Part shown: positions 35,374 through 45,359 of the stretch, in pieces
Layout: every line of letters starts with the position of its first letter
How positions within the stretch are numbered: the stretch's first letter is position 1
Assembly: GCF_022788695.1 (NCBI RefSeq)
Contig: NZ_CP085162.1
Span: 1-64,000 of the forward strand
Reading direction: 5' to 3'
From: Pseudosulfitobacter sp. DSM 107133
GTDB taxonomy: Bacteria; Pseudomonadota; Alphaproteobacteria; Rhodobacterales; Rhodobacteraceae
DNA length: 64,000 bases
Made by a program: the position numbers and the translations under genes
Notes under the pieces: model-generated
Database searches by the model: none
What the model saw: only the letters and a program-made list of their open reading frames with translations
Told to the model about the DNA's origin: nothing

Positions 35374-36299
35374 ATTTTCTTGCCCGCCACAGGATCATCC
35401 TGCCTGTGGTGTCCCTGGCCATTCTTCTGGCCGCGACCTTTTACATGCAGCCCCGCGCCATGAGCTATTTCGGGGTGAACCTGCTGTTCAATCTGGCGGT
35501 TCCGATTGCGCTGGCGACCATCGCGCAGATGATGATTATCATGGTCAACGATATCGACCTGTCGCTGGGGGCCTTTGTCAGTCTGACGGCCTGCGTGACG
35601 GCCACCTTTGTGAACGATACGCCGTTGCTGGGTCTGCTGATCCTGCTGGGGTTGATCCTGTCCTATGCGGTTCTGGGCGCGGTCATTCATGCGCTGGAAC
35701 TGCCGGCCATCGTGGTCACGCTGGGCATGTCCTTTGTCTGGGGCGGGCTGGCGCTGTTCATTCTGGCATCCCCCGGCGGGGCAAGCCCGGGCTGGCTGCG
35801 TGCGCTGATGACGGTCAAGCCGCCCTTTGTGCCGATGGCCGTGATGGCCGCTGTGGCCATTTGCGTTGTCACACATCTGTTGATTGTCCGTTCGGGCATT
35901 GGAACGGTGTTGCGCGGGGTCGGCGGCAATGCGCGCTCTGTCGCGCGGGCGGGCTGGTCGGTGATCCGGCTCAAGGCGCTGGCCTATGGGCTGGCGGGGC
36001 TGTTCGGCGTGCTGGCCGGTATGGCGCTGGTCGGGCTGACAACATCGGCCGATGCCAATATCGCGCTGCGCTACACGCTGTTGTCCATCGCGGGTGTGAT
36101 CCTGGGCGGCGGTGAATTTACCGGCGGCAAGGTCAGCCCCACAGGGGCGGTGATCGGCGCGTTTACCCTGACCCTGGCGGCGTCGTTCCTGTCGTTCATG
36201 CGGCTGTCACCCGACTGGCAGATCGGCGCGCAGGGCGCGATCCTGATCCTTGTGCTGACCGCGCGCCTGATCTTCAGCCGCAAGGGGGCCGAGACATGA
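35370..36299 (+). CDS. Sugar ABC importer permease, first
   Basis: This 309-residue protein of the BPD_transp_2 family has eight or more hydrophobic spans. IIMVNDIDLSLGAFVSLTA and VVTHLLIVRSGIGTVLRGVGGNARSVARAGW are typical of CUT2 permeases. It overlaps both neighbours by four bases. It would pair with the next gene as a heterodimer. Confidence 0.87.
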   Translation: MNFLARHRIILPVVSLAILLAATFYMQPRAMSYFGVNLLFNLAVPIALATIAQMMIIMVNDIDLSLGAFVSLTACVTATFVNDTPLLGLLILLGLILSYAVLGAVIHALELPAIVVTLGMSFVWGGLALFILASPGGASPGWLRALMTVKPPFVPMAVMAAVAICVVTHLLIVRSGIGTVLRGVGGNARSVARAGWSVIRLKALAYGLAGLFGVLAGMALVGLTTSADANIALRYTLLSIAGVILGGGEFTGGKVSPTGAVIGAFTLTLAASFLSFMRLSPDWQIGAQGAILILVLTARLIFSRKGAET

Positions 36300-37231
36300 A
36301 TCCGCTGAGCAAACCGTGGATATGGTCATGGCTGGCCGCCGCTGCGGCCTTTGGTCTGACCCTTGGGCTGACCTCGGGGCGTGGCGCCGGAGAGCTGGCC
36401 TATGCCGCGCTGTCATTCGGCGCTTTTGCGGCCATCGTGGGCCTTGGGCAGATGCTGGTGATTACGCTGGGGCCGGGCAATGTCGATCTGTCGATTCCGG
36501 CCACCATGACGCTGGCGGCGACGCTGGCGCTCAAGGCGATGAGCTCTGACGCCGGCACGGCCTTTCTGGGGCTGGGCATTGCGCTGGCGGTGGGGCTGGG
36601 GGCCGGGCTGGCCAATTACGCCCTGATCTTCCTGTTGCGCCTGCCGCCCATCATCGCAACGCTGGCGGCCTCGTTGATTTACCAGTCGATTGCGATCTGG
36701 TCGAACCGGGGTCTGCGCATCAAACCCCCCGCCGGACTGGCGGATTTTGCCACGGGCCGCTTTCTGGGCCTGCCGAATGTGGCATGGGTCGGGCTGGGCC
36801 TTGCCATCGTGGTCTGGGTGCTGCTGGAGCGGTCGGTCTGGGGCCGGATGCTGCTGGCCACGGGGCAGAACCTGCGGGTTGCCCGTCTGGCCGGTGTGCC
36901 GGTCGAGCTGGTGCGCGCCACCACCTATGTCACGGTGGCGGTTTTTGCGTCGCTTGCGGGCTATCTGCTGGCCAGCTTTTCGGGGGGTGCGGCGCTGAAC
37001 ATGGGGGCCGAATACCTGTTGATGTCGATTGCCGTGGTTGTCATCGGCGGCAGTTCCATCGCCGGGGGCAATTCCAACGTGCCGGGCGTCTGGGGCGCGG
37101 CACTGTTCATGTTTCTCGTGGTGTCGATGCTGAACAGCTATGGCGCGGGCGCAGGCGTGCGCAACGTGCTGACCGGAACCATCATCATTGCCATCGTCAT
37201 CGCCGCCAGCACAAGGAGGGACCGCGCATGA
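36296..37231 (+). CDS. Sugar ABC importer permease, second
   Basis: This 311-residue BPD_transp_2 permease carries LGQMLVITLGPGNVDLSIPATMTLAATLALK and WGRMLLATGQNLRVARLAGVPVELVRATTYV, the region that contacts the ATPase. Its stop overlaps the lactonase start by four bases, so all five genes of the operon are coupled or nearly so. Confidence 0.87.
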   Translation: MNPLSKPWIWSWLAAAAAFGLTLGLTSGRGAGELAYAALSFGAFAAIVGLGQMLVITLGPGNVDLSIPATMTLAATLALKAMSSDAGTAFLGLGIALAVGLGAGLANYALIFLLRLPPIIATLAASLIYQSIAIWSNRGLRIKPPAGLADFATGRFLGLPNVAWVGLGLAIVVWVLLERSVWGRMLLATGQNLRVARLAGVPVELVRATTYVTVAVFASLAGYLLASFSGGAALNMGAEYLLMSIAVVVIGGSSIAGGNSNVPGVWGAALFMFLVVSMLNSYGAGAGVRNVLTGTIIIAIVIAASTRRDRA

Positions 37232-38154
37232 AACCGATGCCGCCACATCTGGAAATTCACGATGACCGTTTTGCCACCCTGGTCCATCCTGTGTCGACGC
37301 TGGACGTGATTGCCGAAGGATTTACCTGGACCGAAGGGCCGGTCTGGTGCGGCGATCACGACTGTTTGCTGTTCTCGGATATTCCCAGCCAGCGGATCAT
37401 GCGCTGGTCAGACACCGAAGGGCTGTCGGTCTATCGCGAAGGATCGGGGTTCAACAACGGCAATACGCGCGACACGCAGGGGCGGCTGGTCGGTTGCCGC
37501 CATGGCGCGCGCGACGTGGTGCGCACCGAAGCCGACGGGTCGCTGCGTGTTCTTGCCGACAGGTTTCAGGGCAAGCGTCTGAATTCGCCCAATGATGTTG
37601 TTGTCAGCTCGGACGGGGCGGTGTGGTTCACTGATCCCACATATGGCATTCTCTCGAACTTTGAAGGCCGCCGCCGCCCGCCCGAACAATCTGCGCGCAA
37701 TGTGTTCCGCCTGTCGCCCGATGGCGATCTCGGCGCCGTGGTCACCGATTTCGTCCAGCCCAACGGGCTGTGTTTTTCACCGGATGAAAAAACGCTGTAT
37801 ATCTCTGAAAGCGGGTCCAGCCATGACGCTTCGGTGCCCTCGGTCATCCGCCGCTTCGCGGTCGACGGCGGCACATTGCGCGACGAAGGTGTCTTTGCCG
37901 AAATCGACAGGGGTTTGCCCGACGGGATGCGGTGCGACGTGATGGGCAATCTGTGGTCTTCGGCAGCGGACGGGGTGCATTGCTTTGACCCGGAAGGCGG
38001 TCTTTTGGGCAAGATACTGGTGCCCCGGGTTGTGTCAAACCTGTGCTTTGGCGGGCGCGACGGCCACAGGATGTTCATCACCGCGACCAGTCATGTGTAC
38101 CGCGTATTTGTGGATGTACACGGGGCCGAACCCTGGACCCGCGGGCGCGGATAA
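37228..38154 (+). CDS. SMP-30/gluconolactonase-family hydrolase
   Basis: This 308-residue beta-propeller has the metal-site pattern of the SMP-30 family: Glu in FTWTEGPVW, Asn in LNSPNDVVV, Asn in VQPNGLCFSPDE and Asp in GLPDGMRCD. Such enzymes open sugar lactones. Placement as the last gene of a sugar importer operon suggests that it handles a lactone formed from the imported sugar. GGAGG lies before the ATG at 37228. Confidence 0.85.
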   Translation: MKPMPPHLEIHDDRFATLVHPVSTLDVIAEGFTWTEGPVWCGDHDCLLFSDIPSQRIMRWSDTEGLSVYREGSGFNNGNTRDTQGRLVGCRHGARDVVRTEADGSLRVLADRFQGKRLNSPNDVVVSSDGAVWFTDPTYGILSNFEGRRRPPEQSARNVFRLSPDGDLGAVVTDFVQPNGLCFSPDEKTLYISESGSSHDASVPSVIRRFAVDGGTLRDEGVFAEIDRGLPDGMRCDVMGNLWSSAADGVHCFDPEGGLLGKILVPRVVSNLCFGGRDGHRMFITATSHVYRVFVDVHGAEPWTRGRG

Positions 38155-38172
38155 CACCGGTCTCGCGGGCAA

Positions 38173-39282
38173 TGTGAACTCACGGTGAAGTGCAGTTCTT
38201 GATATCTCGTTTTACTCCAACCGGTTCTGTATTTCCATCAGGTTGCTTTCAAAGACCTCAGCGGGCGTCCGGTAGCCAAGGCACTTGCGCGGCGTTGCGT
38301 TGAGGCGGTGGCAAATCGACCTCAAATATCGATTTGTCAGCGCCGTCGGTGCGGTTGATCTTGGCAGGTATCGGCGCAGCCTGTTGTTCGTATTCTCAAC
38401 AGTGCCTTTCTGATAGGGCGCTTGCGGGTCACAGAACCAGGCATCCGCACCGATCCCGGCCTTGAGATGCTTCCATGCCGAAAACTCGGTGCCGCGATCA
38501 AAAGTGATCGACTGGCGCGCGTCGGCGGGCAGGGGAGCCAACCCGTTGATCAGGGACTCCATGATCGGTTTGGATTGGCGATCTTCATTACGCATCACGA
38601 CGGCATAGCGGCTGACGCGCTCGACCAGTGACGTCACGTTTACCTTCCCATGCTCCTTGCGGAACATCATCAAGTCGCACTCCCAATGGCCGAATTCCAG
38701 GCGTTCTGAGACGCGCTCAGGCCTGTGTGACAGGCTTTGAACGTCGAATATGTGGGTTCTGTTGTGCCTGCGGTAACCACGCGGCCGGCGGCGACGGCGA
38801 TGCTCAGGGAGATGGCGGTAGAACTGTTCCTCGCGACCGTCTTTGGAATAGGCAAAGCGATAGATCGTCTCGTGGCTCACGCGGATCGGGTGCCGTTCGA
38901 GCCGCATCCGGCCGGCGATCTGTTCGGGGGACCAGCCAGCCTTCAGGCGGTCTTCGATCGCGGCTTTCAAATCAGGGTGAATGATCATCTTGCGATGGAT
39001 CGCGCGGCGCTGCTCATATTTGTCCTGAGCGACGAGCGCGTGATACCCGTTTAGCTCAGGAAGTTCGTCGTCCGTGTACCGATTACGCTTAATGTCTCGG
39101 TAGATCGTGGACGGGTCGCGACCCAGTCGATCCGCGATCTCTGAAATCGGCATTTTGCCTTCAAGCCACTTTGCAAGCTTGCGACGTTCGTCCAGCTTCA
39201 GGTGACAGTAGTGGGTTCCCATTCTTCATCCTCCGTGCAACTCTCTGTTTTAGTAAAGAATTTGCACTTCGTTTGTGAATCC
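38173..39282. mobile_element. IS30-family insertion sequence
   Basis: The transposase at 38212-39222 is flanked by imperfect terminal inverted repeats. The left one (38173-38200) contains TCAC, GAAGTGCA and TTCTT; the right one (39256-39282, complemented) has the same three blocks with one-base differences in spacing. The size of about 1.1 kb suits IS30. A target duplication was not resolved, so the exact ends are uncertain. It lies between the sugar operon and an IS110 element. Confidence 0.7.
38212..39222 (-). CDS. IS30-family transposase
   Basis: This 336-residue transposase has N-terminal helix-turn-helix segments (LDERRKLAKWLEGKMPISEIADRLGRDPSTIYRDIKRN over residues 10-47) and a DDE catalytic core: Asp in HWECDLMMF, Asp in ITFDRGTEF and Glu in QKGTVENTNNRLRRY. 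Length and motifs are complete, so it may be active. Confidence 0.95.
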   Translation of the reverse strand: MGTHYCHLKLDERRKLAKWLEGKMPISEIADRLGRDPSTIYRDIKRNRYTDDELPELNGYHALVAQDKYEQRRAIHRKMIIHPDLKAAIEDRLKAGWSPEQIAGRMRLERHPIRVSHETIYRFAYSKDGREEQFYRHLPEHRRRRRPRGYRRHNRTHIFDVQSLSHRPERVSERLEFGHWECDLMMFRKEHGKVNVTSLVERVSRYAVVMRNEDRQSKPIMESLINGLAPLPADARQSITFDRGTEFSAWKHLKAGIGADAWFCDPQAPYQKGTVENTNNRLRRYLPRSTAPTALTNRYLRSICHRLNATPRKCLGYRTPAEVFESNLMEIQNRLE

Positions 39283-39378
39283 ACCCAAAACGCACCGCAA
39301 CGCTCTATAATATGAATTATGTAAAATAATCTGCGGAATTCCGATTTCCACCTGCGCGGAATCAAGTATCCGTCTTGG

Positions 39379-40323
39379 TCAAGGGTGTTTTGGTGTCCAT
39401 TCTCTGTTTTCGCTTATGAGAGTGTTTGCGAGGATCAGGAGTTTTCGCATGAGGACGGCGAGCGCGACCTTGTGGGGTTTTCCGGCGGCTCTGAGGGCAT
39501 CGTATTTCTGGCTCAGATCGGGGTTTCGCTTCATGGCGACGAGGGCGGGCATGAACAGGCTCTCGCGCAGGAGCCTGCGCCCGCCCTGGATGTGGGCCTT
39601 TCCGCTCCACTGACCGGACTGACACGTGATCGGCGCGAGACCTGCGAGCGCCGCGATCTGCTTTGACCCCAGAGTGCCGATCTCGGGGCATTCGCTGAGC
39701 AGCGCCCGTGCGGTGATGGCACCGATCCCGGGGATCGAGGTGAGAATGCCGATTGCCCTGGCGCGTTCCGGGCAATCGCGGTTTCGCCGTTCGATTTCGG
39801 CGTTAAGCCTGTCGATCTGGTGGTTGACCTGACGCAGGCGTGCCCGGGTCAGGCGGCGGGTCACGTCGAGCTGTTGCGTGCCAAGGCGGTTCATCAGCGC
39901 GGTACGATCCCGCACCAGCCCGGTGCGGGCGACATGCAACTCCTTGATTTCACGCTGTTTGGGGTCGGTTGGCTGGTCCGGAACCAGCTCCAGCGCGCGC
40001 CCCATGAGCGCGAGCATGCGGGCATCGACCGCGTCGGTCTTAGCGCGTGTGCCGTGGGCCTGCGCGAAGCGGCGGGCCTGCAGCGGGTTCACCTTGACGA
40101 GCGGCAGGCGGCCTGAGAAATGGCTCTCGAGGCGTCGGTGGTAGGGGCCGGTGGGCTCGAAGACCACGCGCTCCGGCGTTGTCTGCCCCAACCAGCGCTC
40201 GAAGGCGCGCAGGCCTGTCGCGGTATTGTCGAACCGGGCGTGGGTTGCGGTGCTGAGCCGGTGCGCGTCAAGATGCGCTTTCGAGATGTCGATGCCGATG
40301 GTATCGTTGATCATCTTCGTCAT
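39379..40323 (-). CDS. IS110-family transposase (DEDD recombinase)
   Basis: This 314-residue protein has a RuvC-like N-terminal domain (IGIDISKAHLDAH; VVFEPTGPYHRRLE; TKTDAVDARMLA-like AKTDAVDARMLALMG) and the C-terminal Transposase_20 domain with the catalytic Ser region ALAGLAPITCQSGQWSGKAHIQGGRRLLRESLFMPALV. IS110 enzymes use a bridge RNA encoded in the flanking non-coding end. It appears complete. Confidence 0.93.
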   Translation of the reverse strand: MTKMINDTIGIDISKAHLDAHRLSTATHARFDNTATGLRAFERWLGQTTPERVVFEPTGPYHRRLESHFSGRLPLVKVNPLQARRFAQAHGTRAKTDAVDARMLALMGRALELVPDQPTDPKQREIKELHVARTGLVRDRTALMNRLGTQQLDVTRRLTRARLRQVNHQIDRLNAEIERRNRDCPERARAIGILTSIPGIGAITARALLSECPEIGTLGSKQIAALAGLAPITCQSGQWSGKAHIQGGRRLLRESLFMPALVAMKRNPDLSQKYDALRAAGKPHKVALAVLMRKLLILANTLISENREWTPKHP

Positions 40324-40924
40324 GTCCTTTGCTTGTCGTGCAGAGCCTGTGAGCTGCTGCGTATCCGTTCAGGCCTCATGCGAAGACGACGGGCGATCTC
40401 ACTTGATTACGGTCCTCGAAGACCTGGCCGCAGACGATCCACCCGTCGCCGGTGCCTGCGATCCAAAAGGTGGCTGGCACCGGCTCCACCTTCGCAGAAG
40501 AGCCACGGAAAGTCTGAGACAAGGCCGCAGGCCGCCGCACATCGACGGGCCGCCCCACGGCACGGCGATTTGGCTGCTGTTGTGTGGAACAGATAGGTCG
40601 TAGGTGTTTGGCTGCCATTAAGTGGCAGACACAGCTGTAGGATCGCCGCACCTCGGCCCGTCGATGCGCGGCTTCATGCTTTTTGCAAAAGGCAGAAAAG
40701 TCCACACTGGCGGCCTTGGCTTTCCCTGTTTAACGAGTGTTTGCCTGGGACATTTTTCAGCCTAGCAAAATCAGAGACTTACGGAGCAAGAAATACAGTA
40801 GGTTCAACTGGTACGCTGCCACAAGAGATTCCTTATGCTACGATCCTGCCCCCTGGCGGAATCCACCCCTATCGGGTCTTAGGGTCTGGATGCGCTGGAC
40901 ACCGAACCGTCCGGGCACGGGCGA
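40324..40924. other. Structured non-coding flank of the IS110 element
   Basis: This 600-bp stretch lies upstream of the IS110 transposase and downstream of the NRPS. It contains a perfect 8-bp stem (CCGGTGCC at 40449-40456 with GGCACCGG at 40476-40483), a 6-bp hairpin (CTGCCA / TGGCAG, 40612-40628) and a 16-bp inverted repeat with one mismatch (40537-40552 with 40654-40669). Parts of it could encode the IS110 bridge RNA or be element ends. From about 40731 to 40924 I see only short frames without recognisable homology. Confidence 0.5.
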
Positions 40925-43900
40925 TCAGGCGCGCTGTTTTTCGATGAACGGAATATGAAGCCCGGTCTGGTCCTGTGACACCAGCGCGGGGCCCGGACCG
41001 TGGTGACCAAGGGCGGCCTGCAAGAGGGGCACAAAGGCCGCCATGCCGTGCAGTCCCAGCATATCATCATGCCCGCAATCGACCTCGATCCGTCGGGTTC
41101 CGGCCCGCGTATAGCGGTCCCACGGCGTGCCGCGCCATTCCAGCAGTGTATCAAGCGCGGCCGATTTGCCCCGCGTTGCACAGACGTCAATGACCGGCGT
41201 GTTGATCTGCGCCGGCAGGTGACGCTGTGCGAGGTCAAGATTGGCCTCGACCATGTCGCGGATGCGCCCGCGCAACCTGTCAAAACGGTCTTTGCCGATG
41301 GTTGTGCGAAGGGCGGTGATCTCGGGGCGGGTGACCAGTTTTTCGGCCAGCGCATCCAGCGTGTGCAGCGCGGGGTCCGGCGCCTCGCCAAGGAAGGCCA
41401 GCGCCTGTTGGACCCGGCTGGCTTCGGTGTTGGCGTCCATGCGGGATTGGAACGGATAGGCGTCGAGCAGGCACAGGCAGGCGATCTGGGCGCCCTGCGC
41501 CTGAAGCTGGCTTGCGATTTCATGAGCAAGAAGGCCGCCGAACGACCAGCCCACCAGATAATAGGGACCATGGGACTGGATGGTGCGGATACGGGCCACA
41601 TAGTCACGCGCCATGGTGCGCATGTCGGGCCAGGTGTCGGGTTCGGTCAGGGCGGAAGATTGCAACGCACAGATGCCCACCCGCCGGGGCAGCGCTTGCG
41701 CCAGGGCGGCATAGCCCCAGCCGATCCCGAGGATCGGGTGCAGGCAGAAGACGGTTGGCGCGTCGGTGTCGGCCTTGCGCAGGTCAAGAACAGGGGCCAG
41801 CGGATCTGCGCCGCTGGCGTGGTCCAGTTCGGCTGCAAGGCGGCGCAGGTCGGGGTTGGCAAAAACGGTGGTCAGCGCAATATCGGGCCCGTAATCGCGG
41901 CGCAAAGCGGCAATCAGGCGCGCGGCGGTCAGGCTGTTCCCGCCGAGTTGGAAGAAATCGTCGTCTATTCCGATGTCCTGATTGTCCAATACCGCGCGGA
42001 CCCGATCCAGCAAGTGGTGTTCGGTTGGCGTCAGCGGACCCGTTGCGGATTTGCCGCCGCGACGGACCTCGGCTGGAACCGGCGGCAAGGCCTTGCGGTC
42101 AACTTTGCCATTTGCGTTCTGCGGCAAGGCCGGAAGGCGCAGATAGGCCGCGGGGATCATGTAGCCCGGCAAATGGGCGCGCAAATGCGCATCAAGTGAA
42201 GCCGTGTCGACGGGTTCGGCACTGGTGAAATAGCACAGCAGCCGGTCCTGATCGCGCGGCTTTACGACGGCTGCGGCCCCGATGGGGGTGAACTGGCGGG
42301 CGACGGCTTCGATCTCTCCGGTTTCGATCCGGTGGCCGCGAATCTTGATCTGGAAATCAATCCGCCCGAAATGTTCAAGCGTGCCGGTTTCAGTCCAGCG
42401 GCCCAGATCGCCGGTGCGGTAGATGCGCCCCAGCGGGCTGTCGACAAAACTGTCCTGCGTCAGGTCGGGGCGCGCGTGATAGCCTTGTGCCAGTCCGACG
42501 CCCCCGATCCAGATTTCACCGATGGTGCCAACAGGTGCGGGTGCGCCGAACCGGTCGCGCACGAAAATCCGTTCGCCGGCAAGGGGGCGGCCAATGGGAG
42601 GGCGTGCTGCGTTGTCGGCGGTGATCCGTGCGATGCTGGACCAGATTGTCGTTTCGGTTGGTCCATAGACGTTGAACAAAGCCCCGCCCGTGACCAGCCG
42701 TTGGGCCAGATCGCTTGGCAAAGCCTCGCCACCTGCCAGTTTGGTCACGGCGCGCAGGCCCGGCCCTGCGGCTTCGAGGGCAAGCGACCACAGCGACGGC
42801 GTTGCCTGCATATGGGTGATGTTCGATGTCTCGATCCGTGTGTTCAGCAGGTCGGGATCACGCGTTTCCTGCCGCTGCGCGATTTCGACCGTGCCGCCGG
42901 TGCAGAGCGGCAGCAGCATTTCCAGCGTTGCGATGTCAAAGGCGATTGTGGTGACGGCCAGCCAGCGGGTCGTTGCATCCAGATCGATGGCGTCACGCAT
43001 CGCGGCCAACACGGCCCACAGCGCAGCATGGCCGATATCGACGCCCTTGGGCTGACCGGTAGAGCCGGATGTGAAGATCACATAGGCCAGATCGTCGGCA
43101 GCACGCGGGCAGATGTCGGCAGGCCAGCGGGCCGGCGCGCCGTCAAGACTTGTGGTGTCCAGCGTCAGGCTTTGTACCCCGCCGGTGGTTTCGGCATCAC
43201 TCCGGTCGGGGGCGGCCAGCACGAGCGTGGGCGCGGCGGTTTGCAGGATCAGCGCATTGCGTTTTTCAGGGGCGTCGGGATCAAGAGGCAGATAGGCCGC
43301 GCCGAGCCGGTGCAAGGCCAGGATCGCGGCCGGCAACAGGACCGTGCGGTCCAGCAGCAGCGCCACGATGTCGCCCCGTTTCACTCCGCGCTGATGCAGC
43401 TGGCAGGCAATCCCTGCGGCTGTCGCGTCAAGCGCGCCATAGCTGAGAGACCGCGTGCCGTCATGAACAGCGGTATGATCGGGTGTTCGGCGAACATGCG
43501 TGTCGAATGCGTCCAGCCAGCTTTCTCCCGCAGGAGCAGGGCCACCGTCGGACCACGCCGCGATGTTCCGGCGTTCGCCCGCCAGATAGATATCAGCGGC
43601 GCGCACCGGGGCATCCGGGCGGGCCACCATTTCGCGCAGAAACCGGAGCAGGCGATCAAGGTGACGATCAACCTCGGTCTGGGAATACAGCCCCGGATTG
43701 GCGTTCAGGGTCAGGGTCAACCCCGCGCCGTTCCCGCGATCAAAGACAAAGGCCGTGAGATCGTCGACCGACCCGTTTGACAGGTTGGTCACCTTGGCGG
43801 CGACAGGTCCGAAATGCAGCGCATAGTCGAAAGGTTCGAAATTGACAGCCATGCGCGCGACCTGCTGGTCGGCCCGCGTCAGGCCAAGATCGTGGCGGAC

Positions 43901-44899
43901 ATGTTCAAAGCGGTATTTCTGATGGCGCAGCGCGCTCATCATGGTTTGGCCGCCCTGGCGGACCAGGTCCGAGAAGCTGATTTCCCCGGTAAAGTCAAAA
44001 CGCAGCGCAACGGCGTTTGCTGCCATCATCGCCACCGCACGTTCGCGCCGCGACAGCCGCCCCAGCACCGGCATGGCCAGCACCAGATCGGCAACGCCGG
44101 TCATTCTGTGCACATAACCGGCAAAGGCCGAAACCATCACCTGTGGCAGTGAGACGCCCGATTGCGTGGCAAACCTGCGCAGCCGACCGCTGTCGTCAAG
44201 GTTCAGCTGACGGCTTGCGCTGACCACGCCGCCGGTGCGCGTGCCGCCGGTTGACAGGGTCACGGGATCAGGCACCGCTGCCAGCTTGTCCCGCCAATAG
44301 GCGCGGTCACGGGCGGCGCGCGTGCTGTTCAGATAGCTGTGTTCTGCCTCAAGCAGCACCTTGGCGGGGGCAATTGCCAGGGGGGGCGGCGTGTCGCCGC
44401 GCAGCCGTGCGGTATAAATTTCGGCGCAGCGACGGGCCAGCAGGCCGCCGGAAAAACCGTCCAGCAGCACATGATGGGCGCAATGATACCAAAGATGGTG
44501 ACCCGCGTTCAGGCGGATCAGGGCCGACCGCCACAACCCGCGTGCGTGATCCGCAAGGTCGGATTGCATCCATGCAAGGGCCGTGGCCATCGGATCGGCC
44601 TCGTGGCCGAAATCAATCAGCGCAATGTCACCTTCAAAATGCGGCGCGATCCGCACCTGCAATCCGGTTTCGTCCGGGACAAGACTGGCGCGGGGCGCTT
44701 CGATTTCGCTGGCCAGCCAGTGCAGGGTCTCCAGAAACACTGCGGTATCAATGTCCCCCTCCAACGCCAGATACTCGGCAAGGTTGAACATATAGCCCTC
44801 CGGGCTAAGCTGCTCGGCAAACCAGATCCCGTTCTGTGCTGCATTCGCCTGAAGAAGCGTGTCCGCTGCCGGTGTAACTTTTTGCCTATCCAAAAGCAT
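40925..44899 (-). CDS. Stand-alone NRPS module (C-A-PCP-TE)
   Basis: This 1324-residue single-module synthetase contains a condensation domain (HHVLLDG active site, CAHHVLLDGFSGG), an adenylation domain (YVIFTSGSTGQPKG; FNVYGPTETTIWSS; YRTGDLGRW; NANGKVDRKAL), a carrier domain (FFQLGGNSLTAARLI, with the phosphopantetheine Ser) and a thioesterase (GWSFGGLLAHEIA, His in DCGHDDM). The layout resembles EntF. I place the start at 44899 because the 74 residues before it are not domain-like and GGAAG lies upstream. No phosphopantetheinyl transferase, MbtH protein or second module is visible here. The product is unknown, and I do not predict the amino acid. Confidence 0.9.
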   Translation of the reverse strand: MLLDRQKVTPAADTLLQANAAQNGIWFAEQLSPEGYMFNLAEYLALEGDIDTAVFLETLHWLASEIEAPRASLVPDETGLQVRIAPHFEGDIALIDFGHEADPMATALAWMQSDLADHARGLWRSALIRLNAGHHLWYHCAHHVLLDGFSGGLLARRCAEIYTARLRGDTPPPLAIAPAKVLLEAEHSYLNSTRAARDRAYWRDKLAAVPDPVTLSTGGTRTGGVVSASRQLNLDDSGRLRRFATQSGVSLPQVMVSAFAGYVHRMTGVADLVLAMPVLGRLSRRERAVAMMAANAVALRFDFTGEISFSDLVRQGGQTMMSALRHQKYRFEHVRHDLGLTRADQQVARMAVNFEPFDYALHFGPVAAKVTNLSNGSVDDLTAFVFDRGNGAGLTLTLNANPGLYSQTEVDRHLDRLLRFLREMVARPDAPVRAADIYLAGERRNIAAWSDGGPAPAGESWLDAFDTHVRRTPDHTAVHDGTRSLSYGALDATAAGIACQLHQRGVKRGDIVALLLDRTVLLPAAILALHRLGAAYLPLDPDAPEKRNALILQTAAPTLVLAAPDRSDAETTGGVQSLTLDTTSLDGAPARWPADICPRAADDLAYVIFTSGSTGQPKGVDIGHAALWAVLAAMRDAIDLDATTRWLAVTTIAFDIATLEMLLPLCTGGTVEIAQRQETRDPDLLNTRIETSNITHMQATPSLWSLALEAAGPGLRAVTKLAGGEALPSDLAQRLVTGGALFNVYGPTETTIWSSIARITADNAARPPIGRPLAGERIFVRDRFGAPAPVGTIGEIWIGGVGLAQGYHARPDLTQDSFVDSPLGRIYRTGDLGRWTETGTLEHFGRIDFQIKIRGHRIETGEIEAVARQFTPIGAAAVVKPRDQDRLLCYFTSAEPVDTASLDAHLRAHLPGYMIPAAYLRLPALPQNANGKVDRKALPPVPAEVRRGGKSATGPLTPTEHHLLDRVRAVLDNQDIGIDDDFFQLGGNSLTAARLIAALRRDYGPDIALTTVFANPDLRRLAAELDHASGADPLAPVLDLRKADTDAPTVFCLHPILGIGWGYAALAQALPRRVGICALQSSALTEPDTWPDMRTMARDYVARIRTIQSHGPYYLVGWSFGGLLAHEIASQLQAQGAQIACLCLLDAYPFQSRMDANTEASRVQQALAFLGEAPDPALHTLDALAEKLVTRPEITALRTTIGKDRFDRLRGRIRDMVEANLDLAQRHLPAQINTPVIDVCATRGKSAALDTLLEWRGTPWDRYTRAGTRRIEVDCGHDDMLGLHGMAAFVPLLQAALGHHGPGPALVSQDQTGLHIPFIEKQRA

Positions 44900-45359
44900 G
44901 GGACTTCCTTTCGTCATCTGGGGGAATATCCGTTGTGACGCGCACCTGGGGAATGTCCTGGGCATGCAATCGCCCCTGCCCTGCCCCATCACGGTTTCGC
45001 AGGCCGTAGAGGGTGCAGCGGGAATCAAGCGGTTGAAAATACGACATTTTATGGGGATATACCTGAGAGCTCCGGCACATCTCGAAGCGCGCGACACAGG
45101 GGCCCCTGCGGTGCTGCACATGTGAAATTGCCGTGCTCATAAAGCCAAGTGTCCAAGCCTGTCGTCGGCTGGTCCTAGCTTGCGGGAAACCGGACTTCAA
45201 CCTATAAGGGAATATTTACAAGGCCATGGATACATACGAAAGTTTCAGAAATACATATCAAAGGTTGGTTTTTACAATAAATTCAAAAAGGGTGTCTAAA
45301 AATTGGGCGCTGTTGCGGGGTCAGGCCCCGTGCATCCCAAGTGGATGCAGCCAACAGCC
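44900..45359. other. Gene-free interval between NRPS and SURF1
   Basis: This 460-bp gap should hold the NRPS promoter. It has AT-rich parts near 45200-45300 and no gene I can support. A 5-bp GC stem (CGGGG / CCCCG, 45316-45330) followed on the minus strand by a distant T-run may terminate the cyo-SURF1 operon. Confidence 0.4.

Noticed and set aside
40737..40958. Small plus-strand frames between the IS110 element and the NRPS.
   Set aside because: They overlap the NRPS end, have no recognisable domain and no good ribosome site.
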